Shown: positions 18,580-27,877, counted from the stretch's first letter. The stretch: 64,000 nt of DNA from Lacrimispora indolis DSM 755 (GCF_000526995.1 NZ_AZUI01000001.1:1550001-1614000), one strand, 5' to 3'. Notes: a model not told the origin generated them from the sequence alone. Numbers and translations: made by a program.

Positions 18580-20121
18580 ATGGACAATAAAGAGGCTTAT
18601 ATCATGCACCTCGAAAACACAATACAAGACCTACAGAATCAGATAAGCAACTTAAATGAAATAGTCCTGTTTCTCCGTAAAGAGAAGTTTGGTTCTTCCA
18701 GTGAAAAAACTCCAAAGGAAGAAATCGATGGTCAGCTTTCTTTATTCAACGAAGCTGAAATGGAAGCAGATGCTTCTCTTCCTGAGCCTATAGTAAAGGA
18801 CGTCAAAGGTTATAAACGTAAAAATACAAAAACCAAACGCGAAGAACTGATCAAAGATCTTCCTATAAGAGAAGTTCCGTGTACACTACCAGAAGATGAG
18901 CAGTTCTGTGATCAGTGTGGTACACCATTAAAAGTACTTGGTACACAGGTTCTGCGTGAAGAGCTGGAATACATTCCGGCAAAACTTCGGATCGTCAGGT
19001 ACATACAGACTGTTTATGAATGTTCGAAATGTAAGCGCTCTGAGCATCCATATATTGTGAAGGCAGAAACTCCAACATCACTTATGAATCATTCCCTTGC
19101 ATCTGCGAGTTCCGTGGCAAATGTCATGTACCAAAAGTATGTCAATAGCATCCCTCTTTACCGACAGGAAAAGGATTGGGAACAGCTGGGGATTGCTCTA
19201 AGCAGAGCAACTATGGCTAACTGGATTATTCGATGCTCGGATGACTATTTTAAACCAATCATCGACCACCTTCAGCAAAAGCTGTTGGAACGCGATGTTC
19301 TCCATTGCGATGAAACGCCTGTCCAAGTCCTTAAGGAGGAGGGTAAGAAACCACAGACGAAATCTTACATGTGGTTATACTGTACCGGTAATGATGGAAA
19401 AGAACCAATTGTTCTTTACGATTACCAGCCTTCTCGAAACGGGGACAATGCAGTAAACTTCCTGAAGAACTTCAAAGGGTATGTCCATTCAGATGGATAC
19501 TCCGGATACAACAAACTTTCCGGAATAACCCGTTGCGGCTGTTGGGCTTACCTACGAAGAAAATTTGTAGAAGCCATCTCTACAAAAAAAGCCGAGGGGG
19601 CTTCATTGACTCAGGCTGAAATCGGAAGGGATTACTGCAATCAGCTTTTTAAAATCGAAGAAGGATTAAAAGATCTTACCACAGAAGAACGATTAAGCAA
19701 GCGTCTTGAACTAGAAAAACCAGTTCTTGAGGCCTTTTGGTGTTGGCTTGATAACCTTAATTATCTCAAGGGATCTGCCCTTGGAAAGGCAGTTGTCTAT
19801 GCAAAGAACCAGAAACCTTACATGGAGAATTATCTTCTTGATGGGAGATGTTCCATTTCAAACAATGCAGCTGAAAATGCCATTCGTCCATTTACCGTGG
19901 GGCGAAAAAACTGGCTGTTCGCAGACACTCCAAAAGGAGCGAATGCGTCTGCTGCTGTATACAGTATCGTCGAGACCGCAAAAGCAAATGGTCTTAATGT
20001 ATATACCTACTTAGAGTATTTATTACTTTACATGCCTGACACTGATTGGCGAAACCATCCAGAATTACTTGATGATCTGATGCCGTGGTCAGCGGATGTA
20101 CAAAGTGAATGTAAGAGGTAA
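18580..20121 (+). CDS. tnpC: IS66 family transposase (TnpC)
   Basis: A 513-residue transposase: N-terminal leucine-rich coiled coil, zinc-binding segment (CDQCG...CSKC), DDE catalytic core (HCDETPVQVL; VHSDGYSGYNKL) and the C-terminal signature SNNAAENAIRPF with the mobile-element tail. It cuts and joins the element ends. The ATG at 18580 is chosen over a TTG ten codons upstream. Full length, no frameshift. Confidence 0.95.
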   Translation: MDNKEAYIMHLENTIQDLQNQISNLNEIVLFLRKEKFGSSSEKTPKEEIDGQLSLFNEAEMEADASLPEPIVKDVKGYKRKNTKTKREELIKDLPIREVPCTLPEDEQFCDQCGTPLKVLGTQVLREELEYIPAKLRIVRYIQTVYECSKCKRSEHPYIVKAETPTSLMNHSLASASSVANVMYQKYVNSIPLYRQEKDWEQLGIALSRATMANWIIRCSDDYFKPIIDHLQQKLLERDVLHCDETPVQVLKEEGKKPQTKSYMWLYCTGNDGKEPIVLYDYQPSRNGDNAVNFLKNFKGYVHSDGYSGYNKLSGITRCGCWAYLRRKFVEAISTKKAEGASLTQAEIGRDYCNQLFKIEEGLKDLTTEERLSKRLELEKPVLEAFWCWLDNLNYLKGSALGKAVVYAKNQKPYMENYLLDGRCSISNNAAENAIRPFTVGRKNWLFADTPKGANASAAVYSIVETAKANGLNVYTYLEYLLLYMPDTDWRNHPELLDDLMPWSADVQSECKR

Positions 20122-20190
20122 GGCTCAGGGTTGGTTATTATAACTGATCCTGTTTTTAATTTTAAAGGCACTCTTTTATTAAGCGCTTAC

Positions 20191-20229
20191 CTTTATTGCA
20201 TGAATAGGGCTGGTTATGGTTGTTTTTTC
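20191..20229 (+). repeat. 39-bp direct repeat, right copy, flanking IS66
   Basis: Exact copy of 17615-17653, abutting the right inverted repeat of the element. Confidence 0.9.
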
Positions 20230-20904
20230 TTGGTATTCATTTTGCTTATGTTAGTGATGGAAATGATGGGGACGAAGGTATGGGAATGGGTATCTCTTAG
20301 TTTGTGGAGGTGAAATTTAAATTGATTTTTTGGCGATATGATTATTAATAGGATTATTCTTGTATTGAGAGGCGAAGAACATGGATTGTCAGGGTTTATA
20401 TTTTGTTATTTTTGTGGTAGCGCTAAAATGGGGGGGTTGAGGTGATTATTGTCACTTCTTTGATTAATTAAAATGGTGTAAACAAAATAAGGGGCGCTAC
20501 CAATCCAGGTAATATAAAAGCGGAAAAATTGGCAAACGGCAGTTATGCCAACCTGTTCCACGTAGTGAATACCAGAATATTCATTCTGAAATGCGGATGC
20601 CGTTCAAAAAAGGAAGCTACTCGCCTTTTGGGCGGGAGGCTGCACTGCAAGGGCTATGTTAATAAAGGGGTTATTGACTTTGTATTTCTAAGAGAAGACC
20701 TTGCATCCACATCTATGGTATATACTTTTGCAATTTCTTATGCCTATGAAGGACACGTCAAAAAAGGAGATCAGCCTGATGACTTTAAAGTATCCAGTCA
20801 TCCGGGATGACTAAGAAAGGGTCCAGCTCAGCCTGATGCTGACCATAGATGTGAAATTAAAGGAATTCTTCATGGTAATATTTAATGAGCTCGTTAATAT
20901 TACA
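20230..20904. other. stretch without a confident gene
   Basis: Contains a 9-bp inverted pair TGGTAGCGC (20415-20423) and GCGCTACCA (20494-20502). A 93-codon plus-strand frame (20529-20810) begins with TTG, lacks a good ribosome site and matches no family I know. Given the decayed transporter next door, the region looks like degraded coding sequence. Confidence 0.4.
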
Positions 20905-21360
20905 AAAGATCTAAGCCTTACAGGAGAGGAAACTTCCTTTTATTCACTCTGTGCTTTATTTTCTTTGCACTTGGATCTCTGATAACCAGCTTTTTGGTTC
21001 GAAAACTTCCATCAGCGATCCTGCTAAGGACCGCTGAAGTTATTTTTGCCTTAGGCGTACTTCCGCACGGAAAGACTGTGGCAGTCCTATTTTACATACG
21101 GCATATGCTGCGGTCTGACCATTGTAATTTCATATATTATAATGATCAGTCTTCTGCCCTTATATTTTGACGATCAATAGGTCTGGCTAACGGGGCGCTC
21201 CTCATTGGATTCGCCATGAACATAACTGTATTGGGCCACCTATTTGAAATAGGCCTGTAGACCAGAGACCAAAGGTGTATTTGTAATTCTCAGGATCCTG
21301 GGAGGAATAGTTCTTCTTGCTGGAAGCATGATAAACTATACCCCACAGGTGGTAAAATGT
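20905..21360 (+). pseudogene. decayed MFS-type transporter
   Basis: Fragments in shifting frames read as membrane transporter: FFALGSLITSFLVRKLPSAI and LLRTAEVIFALGVL, then a GMCCGLTIVISYIIM-like stretch, SIGLANGALLIGFAMNITVLG, and VFVILRILGGIVLLAGSMIN. Several frameshifts and stops separate them, and the N-terminus is missing. Pattern and hydrophobicity suggest a major facilitator superfamily protein; family assignment is tentative. Confidence 0.45.
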
Positions 21361-21506
21361 AATATTTTCCTAAAAAGATTTAAAAATAAACATCGTTACA
21401 GCGGTTAATATAAAAAATATTAAAATGCCCACACAAACAAGTGAAAGCAAAAAGCGAAAACCCCAAGAGCCCTTATTTTAACCGGTCTATAAGACATTCA
21501 TAAGAG

Positions 21507-21535
21507 AGGCGACAGCCAGATTTGAACTGGAGATC
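21507..21535 (-). other. tRNA-Cys-like 3' end fragment, possible attachment scar
   Basis: The minus strand reads CCAG-TTCAAAT-CTGG, a T-arm, followed by TGTCGCC and T, matching the acceptor end and the U73 discriminator expected of tRNA-Cys. The rest of a cloverleaf is absent upstream. A lone tRNA 3' end is what an integrase leaves at the distal end of an island; the AT-rich accessory region starts right here. The intact tRNA would lie at the other end and is not in the window. Confidence 0.4.
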
Positions 21536-21626
21536 GCTCAAAAAACGTAGGAAAAAGGAGGGTTTGGCGTGCCGGGATGGGTTTGCGCAAGCGGGGGGCA
21601 AACAAAAAAGCAAACTTCTATTGACA

Positions 21627-22424
21627 TTATAAAAAGCTTAATATAATAATAAATTTACAAAATTCATATATCTGCAACGCATGTCGAAAATTACGTACTA
21701 TATAATCAACAAATAAAATTGCCAAATAATTTTCATATATATATTCGTCCATTATAACTTTAAACTGGTTTATTGAAAACTCCTGGTTAAAATTTTCATA
21801 TAAATTTATGATAAATTCGCAAACTTTTATTATTGATTCAGATTTCATTTCACGGTTTAAGTGAAATCTTGAAATATGATTCCATATATAATCATCACAT
21901 TGTTTGTTTTTTCCCCAATACATAGGTTCATATGTATGCTTTACTAAATTATAAACAATCTGACATTGTATATTCTCGTACTTAACTCCGCCCGGCTGCA
22001 AAATAATATTATTATAATGACAATGCATTGTTTTTAGTCTTATATACTTTTTGCACGGTCGCGAACATTGTTTTGATAAGCATGTTTTTATGTCATAATC
22101 TTTTTCGTCTAATTCAATACTTTCCAGCATTCTAGTTTTATATTTTTGATTACACTTAGAACAAGATAAAGACATATTGAACTTACAATGAGTTAAAATA
22201 GACTCTTTTCCATTTTGTTCATATTGACCTTTTTTTTCAACAGAATGTTCTATATCTGAATAGATTTGATTATCAATATCTATCTTTCTGCCGCAGTACA
22301 TGCAAAAACCTTTAGATGATATCCATAAGATCTTTTTGATTTCACCAATGTTATTAGAATTGTAATATAATTTATTTTTTTTCGGATATCTTACATGAAA
22401 CAATGTTGGAAAAACAATATACAT
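21627..22424 (-). CDS. HNH nuclease-like protein, last gene of the BREX-like operon
   Basis: A 265-residue protein with a zinc-finger HNH core: CxxC at 41-44 (GFCMYCGRK), DIEH (57-60), Asn83 and CxxC at 88-91 (LSCSKCNQK). HNH domains cut DNA with one metal ion. It starts one base after the stop of the ATPase gene. The residues after about 100 are unfamiliar. With the DUF262 protein and ATPase it could be the effector arm of a restriction system; SspE and GmrSD carry DUF262 and HNH on one chain or in paired proteins. Function is inferred. Confidence 0.7.
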   Translation of the reverse strand: MYIVFPTLFHVRYPKKNKLYYNSNNIGEIKKILWISSKGFCMYCGRKIDIDNQIYSDIEHSVEKKGQYEQNGKESILTHCKFNMSLSCSKCNQKYKTRMLESIELDEKDYDIKTCLSKQCSRPCKKYIRLKTMHCHYNNIILQPGGVKYENIQCQIVYNLVKHTYEPMYWGKNKQCDDYIWNHISRFHLNREMKSESIIKVCEFIINLYENFNQEFSINQFKVIMDEYIYENYLAILFVDYIVRNFRHALQIYEFCKFIIILSFL

Positions 22425-22425
22425 T

Positions 22426-23382
22426 TTACTTGCATCCTTTAATGTATTCTAATAAAACATTTTCTCTTATTGACAGTTTTTCTAATTTTTCAACTTCACA
22501 AAAAAATTCAGCATTTACGTTTCCTAAGGCAATCTTTTGTGATAGTGCGTCAGTAAAAATCAGATCTCTTTTCTTTCTACCACTTTCAATATCAAATATT
22601 TTTGAATGAATGCTAGATAGCTCGTACAAATCATTACTATCAAAATATACACACTCATTCTGTTCAATTCTGTCATATTCCTTATATATTTTAAGTACAT
22701 CAAAATTTTCAAGTTCTATCAACGTATAAGCTGAATGCACGACTATTATAAACCTAATTGCAGTATACTTATTACATAAAGAATCTAAAAAAAATTTTGA
22801 GTCTTTAAAATCTAAGTGAGCATCATATTCGTCAATAATTATTATCTTACATCCTTGCTCTACAGCAAAATTGACCTCCATCAATATGCGAATTTGAGCC
22901 TGATACCCACTGGATATATGATTTAAATCTATATTATCCAATTTAAAAGATTCTATAGCATCTGTCAATTCACCAAATGGCAAATCTTCATCAAATGTTA
23001 ATCTCTTATTTATAACCTCTTTAAAAAGCTTTTTATAAAAAATCTTTTTTTTATTCAGCTCACTTAAAATTAATTCAGTTCCAATCTCTTCTGAAAAAAC
23101 ATCCTTTGCACCAAAATATTTTTCCTTATTCCTGCATGTTAAAACATCCTTCACCTTAAAATCCTCAAAGGAATTAAATGTTCCTATGGAAGTCTTTATA
23201 ACGCGATTTGGTGAATCAATAAAGTATATGTTTTCATCAAATAGCTTTTCTATCATATCTTTGAGTATTTTTGACTTCCCAGATGAACTCAATCCCACTA
23301 ATACTAAATTCTTATTATTTCTAAAATTTTTTTCTCCCTTAATGCTTTTAACTAGCTCAATAGTAGCTGTTTTAACATTCAT
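22426..23382 (-). CDS. ABC/SMC-like ATPase between DUF262 and HNH genes
   Basis: A 318-residue P-loop ATPase: Walker A GLSSSGKS (30-37), a signature-like HISSGYQAQIR (155-165), Walker B IIIIDEYDAHLD and a switch His in IIVVHSAYT. This order is that of ABC-type ATPases, as in OLD, RecF and SMC-like proteins. The start overlaps the DUF262 stop by 11 bp and its stop is one base from the HNH start, so the three proteins are translated together and probably form one complex. Its likely job is nucleotide-gated control of the nuclease. That is inference from gene order. Confidence 0.75.
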   Translation of the reverse strand: MNVKTATIELVKSIKGEKNFRNNKNLVLVGLSSSGKSKILKDMIEKLFDENIYFIDSPNRVIKTSIGTFNSFEDFKVKDVLTCRNKEKYFGAKDVFSEEIGTELILSELNKKKIFYKKLFKEVINKRLTFDEDLPFGELTDAIESFKLDNIDLNHISSGYQAQIRILMEVNFAVEQGCKIIIIDEYDAHLDFKDSKFFLDSLCNKYTAIRFIIVVHSAYTLIELENFDVLKIYKEYDRIEQNECVYFDSNDLYELSSIHSKIFDIESGRKKRDLIFTDALSQKIALGNVNAEFFCEVEKLEKLSIRENVLLEYIKGCK

Positions 23383-24667
23383 TTTTGAACTTGCCCCTCA
23401 CCAAAATAATTGCATTTTTTAATCTTTTTTCTACACTTCCCTTATTTGATAATGCTGACTTATCAAGTTCTAAATCTTTAGATAAATCCAATCCAAGAAT
23501 CCAATTATAATCTATATACAGATTTTCATGTGTAACATCTAGATACCCCAATTTGCTAAAAGCAACATATAATGCTTCCATTATTAGAATACTACAAGGT
23601 GGACATTTTTCTGTTGGAAACTTAATCATGCTTAAAAATAATTCTATCGAAGTAACAGCTTTTTGTGCCATTATTTTTTTATCTTCATTAACAACACCAT
23701 TATTTTCATCTAAATTAAATAATTCAGAATACTCATCTATTATGGAAGCCAAAGAAAATGCTTTTTTAAAATTTATAATAACAGCACTATCTTTATAAAT
23801 AGAAAAATTATCTAATGCCAAAAATCTAATCAGAGCTTCCATATCATTTCTAACTGCACTATTCCCGAAAATTTTACGCCAATTTTCATTATTATCATTT
23901 AAATTATAAATCAAATCATACAAACAATTATTTATATAAACACCATTTCGTATCTCTTGACTGCTTAATAATTTTCCCCCACTATTTAATAATTTAAAAA
24001 TTTCAGAATATGCTCTTTGTGTGTTATTTCCTCTACATTCTACGTAAACCACATTTAAAGATTTTCTATATAATATACGTTGTGCCTTTTCTGAAAGATT
24101 AGAAAATGTGATTTCTTGTTTTGTTGACTCGTCAATATATTGTTCCTCTCGCAAATTATAATCACGATTTAATTCAAGTACAATTTCTTTTTTTCTTCTT
24201 TTATCTTCTTTGTCTGTACTATTTTCAATTATCCTTTTTTCCTTCATCAACGCAGAGACCTTTTTAAAATCAATTCGTTTATATACCCGATTGCGAATAT
24301 ATCCTAATCCATAAAAATATAAAAATATTGATGTGATCCTTTGTTGACCATCCAGTATCATATATTTTGCATTTTGTTCATTAAAGTAAACATAAATAGG
24401 TGGTATTGGTATAGACTTTATCAAAGAAATAATTAGATTAGTAATTTTAATCTTATCCCATTCAAATGGTCTTTGATACTTAGGAATTTCGTAATTATCT
24501 CTCTCTAGATTGATTATAATTGTTTCTACATCCATAGCTGAAATTCTATTGGCGATACGTGTATCCGTTAATTCACTTAATGCTATTTCTTTTGAATCAA
24601 TATCATTATCACTTATTCTAAAATCCATGTCATCCATCTCCAGCCCAATTTGCTCAATTATATTCAC
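23372..24667 (-). CDS. DUF262 domain protein (SspE/GmrS N-domain type)
   Basis: A 431-residue protein with the DUF262 hallmarks: IPKYQRPFEW (61-70), LDGQQR (105-110) and the later FKLLNSGGKLLSSQEIRNG. DUF262 is the nucleotide-hydrolysing sensor domain of GmrSD type IV restriction and of SspE, which reads phosphorothioate DNA. The DUF1524 HNH domain that SspE carries on the same chain is absent; a separate HNH protein is encoded two genes on. It sits 57 bp after the cysteine desulfurase, inside the BREX-like operon. Confidence 0.82.
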   Translation of the reverse strand: MNIIEQIGLEMDDMDFRISDNDIDSKEIALSELTDTRIANRISAMDVETIIINLERDNYEIPKYQRPFEWDKIKITNLIISLIKSIPIPPIYVYFNEQNAKYMILDGQQRITSIFLYFYGLGYIRNRVYKRIDFKKVSALMKEKRIIENSTDKEDKRRKKEIVLELNRDYNLREEQYIDESTKQEITFSNLSEKAQRILYRKSLNVVYVECRGNNTQRAYSEIFKLLNSGGKLLSSQEIRNGVYINNCLYDLIYNLNDNNENWRKIFGNSAVRNDMEALIRFLALDNFSIYKDSAVIINFKKAFSLASIIDEYSELFNLDENNGVVNEDKKIMAQKAVTSIELFLSMIKFPTEKCPPCSILIMEALYVAFSKLGYLDVTHENLYIDYNWILGLDLSKDLELDKSALSNKGSVEKRLKNAIILVRGKFKNEC

Positions 24668-24724
24668 TATTTTACCCTCTTCCGTAAAAAATATTATAAC
24701 AACTCAGCAACAACCAAGTTAGCT

Positions 24725-25849
24725 TCATGACAACATATGATGTATATTTTCAATCTCATCACATAATTTACTCATTTCATCTAACGTATTATATTTTCCA
24801 ATAGAAATTCGTATTGTACTACTAGCTAAATCTTCTGAGAGTCCTATTCCTCTTAATACATGAGAAATTTCATCCAATCCTTCATTACATGCTGACCCTG
24901 CTGATACACAAATCCCCCTTAGATCCAGTAAATTAATTATAGCCTCTGCCTCTATAGATACAAATGTTACACTTATATTTCCTGGCATATGTTTATCTAC
25001 ACTACCATTAAACAAAATATCACTTATTTGTCGCTGCAATCTATTTCGAACGTAACTTTCCAATTTCATAATATGTGCTTTAGTATCATTTAACTTTTTT
25101 ATATTATTTTCTAGAGCAGCCGCCATACCAACTATTGAGGCAACATTCTCTGTTCCACCTCGCATATGGTTTTCTTGTTTTCCTCCATAAATAATCGGTT
25201 CTATATCTATATTCGCTCTTTTAAATAAAAATCCAATACCTTTCGGGCCATTAAACTTATGTGCTGATGCAGATAATAAATCTACTTCCAAATTATTTAA
25301 ATCAACATTTTCGTGACCAACCACCTGCACGGCATCTGTATGAAAAGTCACGCCATATTGATGTACTATTTCTGATAGCAAATTTATGTCTTGTATAGTT
25401 CCAATTTCATTATTTGCATATGCAATAGATACTAAAGAGGTTTCATTCATAAGTTCTCTCTTAAGTTCCTCTTTATCAACTATTCCATCTTTATCAACAC
25501 TTAGATATATTACTGGTACAGCCTTTCGTTTAGCCGCCTCACAAGAATTAATAATAGCATGATGCTCAATTACCGTTGTTATTATTTGCTTCTTGCTTGG
25601 TATATTGGCATATCCATTAATAACCCAACTATCTGCTTCACTTCCTCCTGAAGTAAAAATTATCTCATTTTCCTTGGCACCAATAATATTAGCTATTCTT
25701 TCTCGCGCTTTGCAAATTGCCTTTCTTGCTTCTACAGCCAAGCGATAACTACTAGAAGGATTACCGTATAAATCTGTCAAATATGGAACCATTTCTTGAA
25801 AAGCCTCAGGGTCCAATTTTGTCGTCGCCGCATTGTCCACATAAATCAT
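24725..25849 (-). CDS. cysteine desulfurase (IscS/DndA/SspA type)
   Basis: A 374-residue PLP enzyme that takes sulfur from cysteine as a persulfide. Visible are the PLP lysine in SASAHKFNGPKG (Lys198), the TGG/HH region (TTVIEHH) and the persulfide Cys321 in VSAGSACNEG. The start at 25849 follows AAGGAATGATATT and overlaps the previous gene's stop. No IscU or tRNA-thiolation partner gene is nearby; the only sulfur-chemistry neighbour is the PAPS-reductase-like BrxP in the same operon. A role as its sulfur donor, like DndA/SspA in phosphorothioation, is therefore likely but not shown. Confidence 0.92.
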   Translation of the reverse strand: MIYVDNAATTKLDPEAFQEMVPYLTDLYGNPSSSYRLAVEARKAICKARERIANIIGAKENEIIFTSGGSEADSWVINGYANIPSKKQIITTVIEHHAIINSCEAAKRKAVPVIYLSVDKDGIVDKEELKRELMNETSLVSIAYANNEIGTIQDINLLSEIVHQYGVTFHTDAVQVVGHENVDLNNLEVDLLSASAHKFNGPKGIGFLFKRANIDIEPIIYGGKQENHMRGGTENVASIVGMAAALENNIKKLNDTKAHIMKLESYVRNRLQRQISDILFNGSVDKHMPGNISVTFVSIEAEAIINLLDLRGICVSAGSACNEGLDEISHVLRGIGLSEDLASSTIRISIGKYNTLDEMSKLCDEIENIHHMLS

Positions 25850-25853
25850 AATA

Positions 25854-26447
25854 TCATTCCTTCCAAACAAAATTTTGAATTTTTTTATCTATCCACCCCA
25901 CTAATCTTTTTCTGTTATTATTAATATAACTTAGCCATTCTTCTTTTATCTCGATACTTTTCTGGTCAGTTGAATTTGAAAAAATCATATATAGATTCCG
26001 CTCAGCACTTCTTGAATACTCTTCAATAAGTTGATTTTTTTGAACGTCTGTTTTCCCTTTCAAATCTTCTGGCCAAAGATAAGCCAGCAATCGATATGGT
26101 ACATAATTGCATAGTGACAAAACATTTCTACGAATTTTTTTATTTAAAGTATTTTGAACAACATCGAATACCTCTGAAACTTTAGATGATTCCATCAAAT
26201 CTTCCTCTTCAATAATCATCACAGCAGTATCAAAAAGTTTATCTAATGGCCGAATCCGATGCTTTATGGCACATACGTCTGAAAATGAATAAGCACACAT
26301 CCAACATGCTAATTCATAAAACTCCAATGTCCTTCGATCCTTTGAAGCATTAATCAAAATAGTTTTTAGGAAATAGAGCTTGTAGCTATTCATTAAATTC
26401 TTACTACAGACCATCTCTTCTAACTCTTCTTCAAAATTTACCATCAA
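25854..26447 (-). CDS. uncharacterised 197-residue protein in BREX-like operon
   Basis: I do not recognise a named family. The protein is helical and charged, with NSYKLYFLKTILINAS near the N-terminus and RRNVLSLCNYVPYRLLAYLW near the middle. The first motif recalls the N-terminal module of some clostridial HNH endonucleases, but no nuclease residues are present. Its start overlaps the BrxL stop by 4 bp and its end overlaps the desulfurase start, so it is surely part of the operon. It may be a subunit or adaptor. Confidence 0.65.
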   Translation of the reverse strand: MMVNFEEELEEMVCSKNLMNSYKLYFLKTILINASKDRRTLEFYELACWMCAYSFSDVCAIKHRIRPLDKLFDTAVMIIEEEDLMESSKVSEVFDVVQNTLNKKIRRNVLSLCNYVPYRLLAYLWPEDLKGKTDVQKNQLIEEYSRSAERNLYMIFSNSTDQKSIEIKEEWLSYINNNRKRLVGWIDKKIQNFVWKE

Positions 26448-27877
26448 AAATCCCTCACTTTAATGTCCGGCATTTTAGGACTGTATTCCATATCCATTAT
26501 TGAAAGTTGTGTTCTGATGATTTTTCGTTTTTCATAAGAAGGCTTAAAACAATATGTTTCAAAATCTTCCCTCTTTATATCTCCAACAGACTCTACATAT
26601 GGAAATAATATTTTCATATAAGCAGTCGCCATACGAATTATTGCAGTAGTATCCCTTATATCAGCATTCTTAGGAATATCAAGCAAATCAGTGACAACTG
26701 AAGCATACCTTGCCATAGCTCGTTGCATAGATAAAATTTCCGAAAAATATTCAACATTTAAAGAATAACCGTCTAGTTTTAAATCTTCTGTAATTCTAGG
26801 TAAATACCATCCTTCAATCATACCATGAAACCTATCAAGAAGTGCTGTGTCATGAAATACTTCCGGCAGTTCCTGGAAATACTTTTTACTAACTGGTCGC
26901 CTGTTATTATCCAAATCAATATTGCCAAGTAAAATCAAACCCGCCGTTGATGTTTGTTTTGCCTGCCCCATAGTAAATGTTCCTTGCTCAAGGTAACCTT
27001 TTAATGCGCCCTGTAATTCTTCCTTATTCTCGAAAATTATGGTCTTTATTTCATCCATTGAGACAAATTCATAGTTAGGAATTATTCCAGGCTTGTTCGC
27101 CGCCATATCATAGAATAATTTTGCTCTAGTTATCTTGCCTCCGCTAATCTGCCAACCATATTTGCTTAAATTGTTAAATATATAAGATTTTCCCGTTCCC
27201 TTAGGTGCCAATTCTACGATATTTAAATTAGGCTCACAGAATACCAGTAAACGTGAGATAAATAATAATTTCTGCGTATATGAATCAAACTGAGTTGAAT
27301 ATGGATTATACTCCATACATTTTATAATAAAATCAATCCAGTCTTTAATAGAAAACCGTTTTCTTGCCTCGCAGTAATATTCAAAGTCCGGAGTATAAGG
27401 CTTAAAGGGTTTGAATTTAACCAATTCAGCATATCCTTTTTCTTTGCCTTCAGGTTGGACATAGTCCAATGTAACGATCCCCCAGTTTTCACCTTCTTTA
27501 ATTACACCATGTTGAGATCGCATAACATAATCATTAATGCGCCCCTCGTTGCTCTTAATACCAATATCCGGTATTGAAAATTTAAACAACCCGGTTTTTA
27601 AATCTGACTCTACAATGATTCTAGCCAAAATTTGGATTGTTTCTCCTTTCATAAGCCGACTTTTAATATCACTGTCTTTTGACGGTATATGCTTATCCAG
27701 AAAAGAAAACAACGCCTGTTTATCAACATTTTCATTCTCATCTGAATACCGTTTGATAAGCCAGTCCTTGATAAAAGAAGGAATATTAATCCCATTAAAC
27801 ATATTATAATGAGTTGCAGTTTTATAAATAGATTCTTCCGGAAAAATATCCCGAATCTTTTGATCTAACTCAGTCAT
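26444..27877 (-). CDS. brxL: BrxL-like AAA+ ATPase of BREX
   Basis: A 477-residue protein with Walker A APKGTGKS (224-231), Walker B FVSMDEI (271-277) and the BrxL-specific pattern around them (NLNIVELAPKGTGKSYIFNN, SGGKITRAKLFYD). BrxL is a DNA-binding AAA+ ring needed for phage exclusion. The protein stops soon after the ATPase region and lacks the C-terminal Lon-like protease domain of longer BrxL. The start chosen (27877) overlaps the PglZ stop by 8 bp and has GGGAGATG before it; a longer frame to 27940 would overlap PglZ by 71 bp. Confidence 0.88.
   Translation of the reverse strand: MTELDQKIRDIFPEESIYKTATHYNMFNGINIPSFIKDWLIKRYSDENENVDKQALFSFLDKHIPSKDSDIKSRLMKGETIQILARIIVESDLKTGLFKFSIPDIGIKSNEGRINDYVMRSQHGVIKEGENWGIVTLDYVQPEGKEKGYAELVKFKPFKPYTPDFEYYCEARKRFSIKDWIDFIIKCMEYNPYSTQFDSYTQKLLFISRLLVFCEPNLNIVELAPKGTGKSYIFNNLSKYGWQISGGKITRAKLFYDMAANKPGIIPNYEFVSMDEIKTIIFENKEELQGALKGYLEQGTFTMGQAKQTSTAGLILLGNIDLDNNRRPVSKKYFQELPEVFHDTALLDRFHGMIEGWYLPRITEDLKLDGYSLNVEYFSEILSMQRAMARYASVVTDLLDIPKNADIRDTTAIIRMATAYMKILFPYVESVGDIKREDFETYCFKPSYEKRKIIRTQLSIMDMEYSPKMPDIKVRDF

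Larger units (their letters stand above)
17654..20190 (+). mobile_element. IS66 family insertion sequence, complete
   Basis: 2537 bp bounded by perfect 26-bp inverted repeats: 17654-17679 and its reverse complement at 20165-20190, beginning GTAAGCGCTTAATAAAAGAG. It carries the three-gene set typical of IS66 (tnpA, tnpB and the large transposase), all intact, so it may still be active. Flanked by 39-bp direct repeats instead of the usual 8-bp duplication. Confidence 0.95.

Noticed and set aside
20529..20810. 93-codon plus-strand frame after IS66
   Set aside because: TTG start without a good ribosome site, no family likeness, and neighbouring sequence is visibly decayed; mentioned only as part of the non-coding stretch.
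25854..26447. Reading the 197-aa protein as an HNH nuclease
   Set aside because: Only an N-terminal motif recalls such proteins; no His/Asn or Cys pairs for an HNH fold are visible.
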